DNA of 5,882 bases from an uncultured Bacteroidota bacterium (GTDB taxonomy: Bacteria; Bacteroidota; Bacteroidia; Chitinophagales; Chitinophagaceae): positions 1-5,882 of the forward strand of contig CAIRNW010000333.1 in the NCBI GenBank assembly GCA_903879995.1. Direction: 5' to 3'. This document shows positions 1 to 5,787 of this stretch, piece after piece. The position numbers and the translations under genes are program-made. A model generated the notes under the pieces. The model saw nothing but the letters and a program-made list of their open reading frames with translations. It did no database searches and was not told the origin of the DNA. Every line of letters starts with the position of its first letter. Positions within the stretch are counted from its first letter, which is position 1.

Positions 1-41
1 GCTCCTGTTAGGGAGCATTCCCCGAAGCCCCTTTCTGCGGG
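1..41 (-). repeat. Inverted fragment of the repeat element's right end, cut by the window edge
   Basis: This stretch is the reverse complement of the right-end part of copy B (5682-5722), matching at about 38 of 41 positions by eye, including an uninterrupted run through GCATTCCCCGAAGCCCC. By that alignment its outer tip, with the GTAC/GTAA poly-C end, would lie about 36 bases before the window. Homology stops near position 41. Positions 42-130 hold no credible gene: reading frames are short and biased, and I see only the hairpin at 70-89. A similar inverted fragment precedes copy B at 5334-5387, so the arrangement recurs. Confidence 0.8.
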
Positions 42-69
42 GTTTTCAGGTCTCGGCTTCGCTTCGGGG

Positions 70-89
70 CGGGTCTGCTTTCAGACCCG
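70..89. other. Perfect 8-bp hairpin in the GC-rich spacer
   Basis: CGGGTCTG and CAGACCCG form a perfect 8-bp stem around a CTTT loop. No T-tract follows on either strand, so it is not a standard intrinsic terminator. It sits between the inverted fragment and the full repeat copy A and has no counterpart in the right-hand block, where this spacer is nearly absent. Its role is unknown; it may simply be a folded part of the repeat family. Confidence 0.55.
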
Positions 90-130
90 GCTGAAGGGGT
101 TGCAAGTGGTGGGGCAGCAGTTCCTCCAGC

Positions 131-529
131 GTACACCCCCCGACCAACCGCATCTTGCCTCGTATTTTCCGTATGAAGACCTTTGCCCCAAACAGATTTT
201 CATATGGCACGAACCAATTCAGGAGGTGCTCCGGGAATCTCCAAATCTGCCTGCAGGCGTGGAAACACAGCGGCCTGAGTCAGCAGGCCTGGCTTGACAC
301 CACGGGCGTATCCGGAATACTTTGCTCGGCTGTAATTTCGTTTGCGTGCGCTTAACCGCAGAGTTTCGCAGAGTACGACGCGGAGTTACGCAGAGAAAAA
401 TACCTCTGCGCAACGCTGCGGTTAAAAAAAGCAGCGCTCCAGGTTTACACCGAGTCTGCAGAAAGGGGCTTCGGAGAATGCTCCTGAAAAAGAGCCGGAA
501 AAACAAGGTGGTGTTGGTTGGGGGTTTAC
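131..529 (+). repeat. Full repeat element, copy A (MITE-like, 399 bp)
   Basis: This is a direct repeat of copy B (5393-5758), roughly 90% identical by eye over the first 170 bases. The left end starts GTACACCCCCCGACCAAC; the right end (495-529), read on the minus strand, starts GTAAACCCCCAACCAAC and continues with a CTTG-TTTTT-CCGG pattern. The two ends are therefore imperfect terminal inverted repeats of about 35-40 nt. The 33-bp length excess over copy B comes from an extra hairpin arm (374-395) and a small insertion near 280-296. No transposase is encoded. Reading frames inside it are open by chance on both strands and are not conserved as protein. It resembles a non-autonomous, MITE- or BIME-like repeat; the family is not one I can name. 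Confidence 0.82.
352..425. repeat. Hairpin region of copy A with a duplicated left arm
   Basis: The outer left arm (352-373, TTAACCGCAGAG then TTTCGCAGAG) pairs with the right arm (404-425) at 20 of 22 positions. Between them, 374-395 is a degenerate second left arm ending GGAGTTACGCAGAG. The right arm can therefore pair with either left arm, giving two alternative stems. An A-tract follows on the plus strand, so this is not a canonical terminator in either direction. Confidence 0.72.
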
Positions 530-565
530 TTCTTGCCAGTTAGTTATTTTACAGCGGTCTTTAAG

Positions 566-597
566 TTTGTCGGATTGCAAATTCGAATTTACCTTTG
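566..597 (+). promoter_or_regulatory. Predicted Bacteroidota-type promoter for the two-gene unit
   Basis: TTTG at 566-569 and TACCTTTG at 590-597 are separated by exactly 20 bases. This fits the primary-sigma promoter form described for Bacteroides and Flavobacterium (TTTG or TTG near -33, TAnnTTTG near -7). Transcription would begin near 603-606, leaving a leader of about 110 nt before the ATG at 717. That leader also contains a weak stem-loop around 671-695 (AATCC/GGATT arms enclosing GGGTACCC). The promoter lies outside repeat copy A, so the gene pair carries its own start signal. Prediction only; such short motifs also arise by chance. Confidence 0.5.
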
Positions 598-716
598 TCA
601 TGAGTCGCGTGGGTGTGGTCTTTAGGTTGCGCAACTCAAAATTACATCTGCCGACTCATTTTATGCTAAAAATCCAGTCTGGGTACCCTGGGATTCATGC
701 AACAAAGCCATTCAAT

Positions 717-3700
717 ATGAAAAATTTCACGCTCTACTTCGCCAGACCTCTTGTAATAGTGAGTCTTTACATTTTTGTTTGTTTGAATTCTATTTCTGCT
801 CAAATCAACTACAACTACCCCATCCCGGGGCCCTACGAAGATTATCATGGACCATACTTTATCAGGGTTCAGGTTAATTTTTTACAGCCGACTAATGATT
901 TGTGGACAAACAACTGGGATGTCCAAGCGGAAGCAAACGCTGTAATGGCGACGTTAAATAGCGCATTCAATAAGCACAGAATCTATTTTGTGCCATATAC
1001 AAATCCTTGTTCTGGTTCAGCGTTCCAGGTATTTACAACAAACCTGAATACATTAGAGGTCAGAGACCAACTTCAAGCCCCGGCAACTATAAATGAAGCA
1101 TACCATATCTACGTCATTCATGACGTAGATGGAATTGGAGGCTGGGAATTTAATACTCCAAACAATTTTTGTCAAATTCATGGAAAACGTGATGGTGTGC
1201 TTGTCACTCGTTCAGAAATACTGGTCCACGAAGTTGGACACAACTTGGGGTTAGTGCATACTTTTACAGGGTTGAGCAATGAAGGATGCGATGAAACGCC
1301 CGGGAGTTGTTCTCCAAATAGTCCGTGTGATTGCTGCGGTGATTACGTTTGCGACACACAGCCTCATTCGAACTCATCAATTAATGCCTCTATAAGTTGT
1401 TCACACCCATCGTTGCCAGAGCATATTGTGCGCAATTTTATGAGTAACACCAATCCCGGAGATTGTAGAAATCAATTTACATCCGAACAAGCCAAACGGA
1501 TGAGAACATACTTGGAGCTTGCTCCAGTTTTGCAAAGTGCGCAAATCAAAACTACTAACTATCCCGGAACGATACCAAGTTCGTTTTCTGGAAATATCAT
1601 AGTTCATTCAGGTGAATTGTTAGTAAATTCACAAATAAATATGCTCCCCGGTTCAACTATTCGAGTAAAACGGGGGGCAAAACTTCGAATTTCGTCAACT
1701 ATTACCGCTGCTTGCAATGGAATGTGGCAAGGTGTCATTGTAGAAGGGTCAACATTTGCCACCCAAACTGCAGCAAACCAGGGTAGTGTGGTGATTTCAA
1801 CCAACGGAAAAATAGAACACGCCAAGATTGCTATTGATGTTCAAGACAGCGATCCCATCAGTAAACCAATACCAAGTTCAGGAGGCGGCATAGTGACCGT
1901 AGTAGGCGGGCAATTTGTGAATAATACAATAGGCATCAGATTTGGTGCTTACGCAACTCCAGGTACGGGTGCCGCAAATTCAAGCCTGCTCGTTTCCGGA
2001 CGGTTTTCAATAACAGATGAATACAGAGACGGAAACAATAAAACTACTTTTTTAGATCTAACTGGAATTGTTCGGCTTATAATTATTGGTGGAAGGTTTC
2101 AAGATTTGAGAACCCAATGCACAGATACAAGCAACAGAGCATTGGGGATTGATTCAAAAAATGCCGGATTCAGTGTTTCAAGTGCCCGATTTGAGGGGCT
2201 TGACATTGGAGTCCATGCAGACAAACTGGACAAAAATAATGGCTCATTTACTGTGCGGGGAAACACTTTTATTGGCTGCTACAAGGATGTGCTATCTCAA
2301 TCGACAAGTGGTTTTTCAATTGTTGGCAACACTTTTAATATTCAAAAACCAGACCCATGCCCATCCTCTGCAACTGAAATTGTCGGCGTGCAGATAAAGG
2401 GAACAACTGCTGGTTTCAGATTCTCGGACAACACCTTCGCTTTTACCGGAAATGACACACCCACAGAATTATTGATTGGGACGGATTGTCAGAGTCTCGG
2501 TGAGGGATTAGCCAATACTATAGAAGACAATTCGTATTCTCATCTTAATATTGGCAATAGAGCAAATGGAATAAATAGCGGCAACGATGATGGGCTTTTA
2601 TACCAATGCAATACAAACGCTAACGATTTATTGGGAGCGGTTTTACTGTTTCCCAGAGATTTTCAAATAAATGGGCCTATCCGTAAAATTCAAGCAGGAC
2701 TAAATGCCAATACTCAGAACCCTGACATTCCAACAGGCAATGTTTTCTCCAATGTCGGCCATACTTTTGAAAATTTGGGGACTTCGGTTGATTATTATTA
2801 CGATGCAAACGACCCGCTGCAAAATCCTAATGTTGGACAAGGCTCTTTAGGAATCAATGAAGAGGATTTGGTGTCCCCCAATCTTGATTGCGGAGAACAA
2901 GAGCCATGCGACCCATGTCCGAAAGCAATAGTAGATGAATGGAAAGAAGATTTTTATGAAAACCAAGCGGAATGGACGATAAAAAAGGCTCTTTTGCCTA
3001 CTTTGACCAATCAAGTTGCCATTGAACAAACTAAGTCGGCAATTCACAAACTGCGGCTTGCCATGAACCGGGATGGTGGCAGAGTCCTTCGCAACCTCGA
3101 ACAGGATACCGTTTCCATTCAAGTTGATTCTATTTTGCATTGGTTGGCATTGCTGCAAACCTACCAAACGGATTTGCAACTTGCCAAACATCACTTTTTT
3201 ACTGGAAATAGTGCTGAATTCGTGCAAACATGGCATCGTTTAGAGACTGAACATGATTTGACCGGAGAGCAAGAGGCTGAACTCAACCGGCTCGGTGAAG
3301 TTTTTGATATGCTGGAAAATGAACTTTCGCAGGGGTTTACTTTAAACAATTTGCCTGAATCTTCAATTGAAAACTTAATCCTCAAAACCCAAATTTGCGA
3401 TGAAGCGGCGTTTTTAAGCGAAATTCTACTTTGGAGAAATGGGATACGGGTTGAAACCAACTGTAGTGGCAATGGAGAACGGTCAAAGCCGAATGGACAT
3501 ATAATTGCAGAAACGGTTACTCCAATTCAACTACTTCCTAATCCTGTTGATAATCTACTGACTATAAAGTTCGAAGAAAGCTCCACCGGAAATCTACAAA
3601 TTACCAATCAGTACGGTCGGATCATTTATACATCTGACATTTTTGCTCAAAATGAAGCATTGATCATAAATACAGCAGCATATTCATCCGGGATATATTT

Positions 3701-3761
3701 TGTGGTATTTAGGATTGATGGCGGCCTGCCACAATTCTGTAAATTTATTGTTAAGCACTAA
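717..3761 (+). CDS. Secreted M43 (pappalysin/cytophagalysin-type) zinc metalloprotease with beta-solenoid and T9SS sorting domain
   Basis: A 1014-residue secreted endopeptidase, probably released or surface-anchored by T9SS; substrate unknown. Residues 1-29 form a signal peptide (Lys2, hydrophobic core, ending SISAQ). The catalytic domain spans about 40-270: HEVGHNLGLVH at 171-181 supplies zinc ligands His171, His175 and His181 and catalytic Glu172; a Cys-rich loop (191-212) leads to GDYVCDT (208-214), typical of M43; Met242 in NFMSN is the Met-turn. Residues about 285-700 contain many short, Gly/Asn-rich strands (GNTF, GGRF, ARFEG), suggesting a parallel beta-helix. About 728-920 is charged and helical, beginning CDPCP. 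Residues about 935-1014 are a type A sorting domain (LLPNPVDN, then YSSGIYFV). No long propeptide fits between signal and catalytic domain. The frame is open upstream to TTG 567 and ATG 600, but only ATG 717 puts the signal peptide at the N-terminus, and it lies downstream of the predicted promoter. Protease family sure; solenoid inferred. Confidence 0.93.
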   Translation: MKNFTLYFARPLVIVSLYIFVCLNSISAQINYNYPIPGPYEDYHGPYFIRVQVNFLQPTNDLWTNNWDVQAEANAVMATLNSAFNKHRIYFVPYTNPCSGSAFQVFTTNLNTLEVRDQLQAPATINEAYHIYVIHDVDGIGGWEFNTPNNFCQIHGKRDGVLVTRSEILVHEVGHNLGLVHTFTGLSNEGCDETPGSCSPNSPCDCCGDYVCDTQPHSNSSINASISCSHPSLPEHIVRNFMSNTNPGDCRNQFTSEQAKRMRTYLELAPVLQSAQIKTTNYPGTIPSSFSGNIIVHSGELLVNSQINMLPGSTIRVKRGAKLRISSTITAACNGMWQGVIVEGSTFATQTAANQGSVVISTNGKIEHAKIAIDVQDSDPISKPIPSSGGGIVTVVGGQFVNNTIGIRFGAYATPGTGAANSSLLVSGRFSITDEYRDGNNKTTFLDLTGIVRLIIIGGRFQDLRTQCTDTSNRALGIDSKNAGFSVSSARFEGLDIGVHADKLDKNNGSFTVRGNTFIGCYKDVLSQSTSGFSIVGNTFNIQKPDPCPSSATEIVGVQIKGTTAGFRFSDNTFAFTGNDTPTELLIGTDCQSLGEGLANTIEDNSYSHLNIGNRANGINSGNDDGLLYQCNTNANDLLGAVLLFPRDFQINGPIRKIQAGLNANTQNPDIPTGNVFSNVGHTFENLGTSVDYYYDANDPLQNPNVGQGSLGINEEDLVSPNLDCGEQEPCDPCPKAIVDEWKEDFYENQAEWTIKKALLPTLTNQVAIEQTKSAIHKLRLAMNRDGGRVLRNLEQDTVSIQVDSILHWLALLQTYQTDLQLAKHHFFTGNSAEFVQTWHRLETEHDLTGEQEAELNRLGEVFDMLENELSQGFTLNNLPESSIENLILKTQICDEAAFLSEILLWRNGIRVETNCSGNGERSKPNGHIIAETVTPIQLLPNPVDNLLTIKFEESSTGNLQITNQYGRIIYTSDIFAQNEALIINTAAYSSGIYFVVFRIDGGLPQFCKFIVKH
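1107..1130. repeat. Perfect 11-bp inverted repeat inside the protease gene
   Basis: ATCTACGTCAT and ATGACGTAGAT are exact reverse complements separated by TC. The repeat is in frame and encodes residues 131-138 (IYVIHDVD) of the metalloprotease, just before the zinc-binding helix. It could form a stem in the mRNA or be a protein-binding site. It could equally be a by-product of coding constraint, since this strand of M43 enzymes tends to carry alternating hydrophobic and acidic residues. Confidence 0.6.
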
Positions 3762-3776
3762 ATTTTCTAACTATAC

Positions 3777-3802
3777 GCATCATTTGTTTATACCAATGAT
3801 GC
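3777..3802. promoter_or_regulatory. Intergenic inverted repeat (8-bp stem) between the two genes
   Basis: GCATCATT and AATGATGC form a perfect 8-bp stem around a 10-base loop, 15 bases after the stop of the protease gene. No T-run follows, so it is a poor intrinsic terminator. It could be an mRNA processing or stabilising stem, a weak attenuator lowering expression of the second gene, or an operator. No good TAnnTTTG promoter was found nearby, which favours transcription of gene 2 from the upstream promoter. Confidence 0.45.
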
Positions 3803-3803
3803 A

Positions 3804-3817
3804 TTGATAATTATCAA
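3804..3817. promoter_or_regulatory. 14-bp palindrome just before the gene 2 start
   Basis: TTGATAATTATCAA is a perfect palindrome ending 4 bases before the ATG at 3822 and starting one base after the preceding inverted repeat. It could be a dimeric regulator site or, in mRNA, a small structure at the ribosome-loading region. The AT-rich context makes a chance origin quite possible. There is no Shine-Dalgarno motif, which is normal for this phylum. Confidence 0.4.
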
Positions 3818-3821
3818 AGAT

Positions 3822-5321
3822 ATGTGGAAAATTCTTTTTATCGTACTGTTAACCAATGGTGTCCTAATTTCTCAAAACAACTGGAACTATCTCCCATCTA
3901 TAAGTTATCCCAATACTCAAATTACTGATTTTTTAGTTGATAATAATAACTTAATAGTATATGGTGATGCGTTTAATAACAATACTGAATGGAAACAAGG
4001 TTTAATAATAAGCAAACTTGACTCGAATGGCACAATATTAAAAGAAGTGCTTTTGCTTGACTCTCTTGGTGACAAACTGGCTGTTTCTGAAAAATGGGGG
4101 AAAATTAGCAAAACCTTGGACGAAGGTTATATCGCTACTGCTGCACCTGTTCAACGAAATAGTTTCATACTAATAAAACTCTCCTCCGATTTGGAAATTT
4201 CATTTATCAAAGAATATACAGACACCACACTCATCAGCAATTTTTGGTACATTCCTTTGGAAGTAGAAGGTGGTTATTTGCTGTACGGAGTTGTCCAGCA
4301 CCCAGATTTAAAGGTTGTGGGTGTGGTAAAATATGTCAATCATTCAGGTGATATTTTGTGGGACAAACAGTATTCTTTTACTGCTTTCGATAGTTATATC
4401 ACAGACTTGAGGCCTTATTCTGATTCGACTTTTATTATGATTACAAGTGAATCTGTAAACCCAAGTTCCAATCCCTGGTTGAATGAATATCGGTATGGCA
4501 TCCACATTTTGGACTATCAAGGTAATATCATAAAACAATACCACTCTCCATCCCTCGGTTTTATCCGAAATGTCATTCCTATTGAAAATGGGGATTTTAT
4601 TACATATGGTCTGGAGCGAAAAGATATTTATTTCAACACAGAACTACTTCAATCCGAGTTGACTCGCTTCGACTCGAATTTTAACATCAAATGGAGTTTC
4701 AATTTTGGCAATATCAGAAGTATAGGGGCAAAGCAGTTGCAAAGATTTGGCAGAACTGTGGATGGTCATTTTGTAGGTGTCGGTCAGTTTAGCGCAAAAA
4801 ATGGTTCTGATCCATCTCGTGGGCATGGTTGGATATATAAATTTTCAGCCGAAGGAGATAGTATTTGGGGACGCAGTTTCCCCACGCCCCTTCTTCCTGA
4901 TGAATATCCAAATGGAGGTGTTTTGTATGGCGTAGGTGCTTTATCAAGTGGTAATATTGTTGCAGGCGGTACGGCGGAAGATGATAATAACAGGTATTGC
5001 TGGATAGTAAAAGTAACAAACGATGGGTGCATGGATACACTTTTTTGTCAGACCAGTTCGGTTGATTCACCCTTCGAAGAAACCGATGATGTTAATATTT
5101 ATCCCAACCCCACAACAAGTCATTTTATCATTGATTCTCGATTTGCAATTCACAAAGTAATGCTCTTTGATTCTTATAACCATATAATTTACGAGACCAA
5201 TGTAGATGCAAGTCAAAAGAGTATTTCACTTCCATCCAATATTGCTTCCGGTTTGTATTTTGTACAGATATGTACCAAAAAGGGCAGTATCATTTCAAAA
5301 AAGTTGATGGTGAATAAATGA
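3822..5321 (+). CDS. Secreted propeller-like repeat protein with T9SS type A sorting domain
   Basis: A 499-residue exported protein; molecular function unknown. Residues 1 to about 17 form a signal peptide (Lys3, hydrophobic core, VLIS then QNNW). The body has seven related strand-turn-strand units with a K-hydrophobic-(D/S)-x-x-G-x-I pattern, starting near residues 65, 119, 170, 228, 281, 339 and 396 at 51-58-residue spacing: for example KLDSNGTIL, KYVNHSGDILW, KFSAEGDSIW and KVTNDGCMDT. This spacing suggests a seven-bladed beta-propeller, common in Bacteroidota surface proteins. Residues about 425-499 are a T9SS sorting domain (NIYPNP at 425-430, later ASGLYFV, ending with KLMVNK). A TTG at 3804 would add six residues, but it lies inside a palindrome and weakens the signal peptide, so ATG 3822 is preferred. 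It lies 60 bases after the protease gene on the same strand and may be co-transcribed. No catalytic motif is visible. Its stop is 12 bases before a repeat block. Confidence 0.9.
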   Translation: MWKILFIVLLTNGVLISQNNWNYLPSISYPNTQITDFLVDNNNLIVYGDAFNNNTEWKQGLIISKLDSNGTILKEVLLLDSLGDKLAVSEKWGKISKTLDEGYIATAAPVQRNSFILIKLSSDLEISFIKEYTDTTLISNFWYIPLEVEGGYLLYGVVQHPDLKVVGVVKYVNHSGDILWDKQYSFTAFDSYITDLRPYSDSTFIMITSESVNPSSNPWLNEYRYGIHILDYQGNIIKQYHSPSLGFIRNVIPIENGDFITYGLERKDIYFNTELLQSELTRFDSNFNIKWSFNFGNIRSIGAKQLQRFGRTVDGHFVGVGQFSAKNGSDPSRGHGWIYKFSAEGDSIWGRSFPTPLLPDEYPNGGVLYGVGALSSGNIVAGGTAEDDNNRYCWIVKVTNDGCMDTLFCQTSSVDSPFEETDDVNIYPNPTTSHFIIDSRFAIHKVMLFDSYNHIIYETNVDASQKSISLPSNIASGLYFVQICTKKGSIISKKLMVNK

Positions 5322-5333
5322 GCCGCTTTCAAT

Positions 5334-5387
5334 GTAAACCCCCGACCAACACCATCTTGTTTTTCCGGCTCCTTTTAGGAAGCATTA
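5334..5387 (-). repeat. Inverted fragment of the repeat element's right end
   Basis: Starting GTAAACCCCCGACCAAC and running through CCGGCTCCTTTTAGGAAGCATT, this is the reverse complement of the right ends of both copy B (5705-5758) and copy A (about 476-529). Its GTAAAC tip and TTTTT tract match copy A better than copy B, which has GTACCC and TATTT. It begins 12 bases after the gene 2 stop. With copy A's right end it forms an inward-facing inverted pair around the two-gene unit; with copy B's right end it forms long inverted repeats around the whole right block. Confidence 0.85.
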
Positions 5388-5601
5388 CCAGAGTACCCCC
5401 CCGACCAACCGCATCTTGCCTCGTATTTTCGGTATGAAGACCTTTGCCCCAAACAGATTTTCATATGGCACAAACCAGTACAGGAGGTGCTTCGAGGATC
5501 TCCAAATCTGCCTGCAGGCGTGGAAACACAGTGGCCTGAGTAGTAGGACACCACGGGTATATCCAAAACACTTTGCTCGGCTGTAATTGCGTTGAGTGCG
5601 C

Positions 5602-5653
5602 TTAACCGCAGAGTTACGCAGAGAAAGATAACTCTGCGTAACTCTGCGGTTAA
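5602..5653. repeat. Perfect 22-bp hairpin within copy B
   Basis: TTAACCGCAGAGTTACGCAG followed by AG (5602-5623) is exactly complementary to 5632-5653, with an 8-base loop AAAGATAA. Each arm contains a direct echo, CGCAGAG-TTA-CGCAGAG. The A-tract on the 3' side in the plus direction, and the T-tract preceding the stem on the minus strand, are wrong for intrinsic termination. The stem is long enough to form a cruciform or block transcripts from either convergent gene. Similar CGCAGAG-rich repeats are, as I recall, recurrent in environmental Bacteroidota genomes; not verified here. Confidence 0.9.
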
Positions 5654-5667
5654 AAAAAGCGGCGCTC

Positions 5668-5685
5668 CGGGTTGAGCCGAACCCG
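5668..5685. other. Second small hairpin in copy B
   Basis: CGGGTT and AACCCG form a perfect 6-bp stem around GAGCCG, directly after the long hairpin. In copy A the matching segment (CAGGTTTACACCGAGTCTG) no longer pairs well, so the structure is not preserved between copies. That weighs against an essential RNA role for this particular stem. Confidence 0.5.
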
Positions 5686-5787
5686 CAGAAAGGGGCTTCG
5701 GGGAATGCTTCCGAAAAGGAGCCGGAAATACAAGGTGGTGTTGGTCGGGGGGGGGTACAGCACACCCGCGATAAACCGCCTCCGGCT

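Larger units (their letters stand above)
5393..5758 (+). repeat. Full repeat element, copy B (MITE-like, 366 bp)
   Basis: The element begins GTACCCCCCCGACCAAC and ends GTTGGTC followed by nine G and TAC, so both tips are GTAC with near-matching terminal inverted repeats (5393-5432 against 5722-5758). After a 5-base gap in one arm (CCTCG) the pairing resumes as TATTTTCGG against TATTTCCGG. It is a direct repeat of copy A with scattered substitutions and lacks A's extra 33 bp. It contains hairpins at 5602-5653 and 5668-5685. It lies between convergent genes: gene 2 on the plus strand and the partial gene on the minus strand. No protein-coding gene is credible within it, and no clear target-site duplication is visible beyond the palindromic GTAC tips. 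Confidence 0.85.

Noticed and set aside
155..355. Reading frame inside copy A (and its match at about 5417-5588 in copy B) as a small conserved protein
   Set aside because: The frame is open in the first part of both copies, but differences between copies are mostly amino-acid changing (about five against three silent by eye), the frames diverge after an indel, and no true ATG start with leader fits.
219..634. Minus-strand frames over copy A
   Set aside because: They follow the repeat and its hairpin, resemble the equivalent chance frames in copy B, and show no recognisable domain.
567..716. N-terminal extension of the protease from TTG 567 or ATG 600
   Set aside because: It would bury the signal peptide about 40-50 residues inside, and it starts inside or next to the predicted promoter.
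2847..3472. Minus-strand frames of 129 and 93 codons within the protease gene
   Set aside because: They are antisense shadows of a well-supported coding sequence, with no domain or start context.
5602..5660. Intrinsic terminator for gene 2 or for the minus-strand gene
   Set aside because: The stem is strong, but the run following it on the plus strand is A, not T, and on the minus strand the T-run comes before the stem.
131..5758. Integron-type cassette array with attC-like sites (GACCAAC and GTTGGTC at the tips)
   Set aside because: The tips do not fit the RYYYAAC/GTTRRRY core sites, elements are far longer than typical attC sites, the enclosed unit holds two genes and its own promoter, and no integrase is seen.
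5393..5758. GTAC at both tips as a 4-bp target-site duplication
   Set aside because: GTAC is itself palindromic and could be part of the terminal repeat; copy A has GTAC at one tip and TTAC at the other, so no duplication can be claimed.
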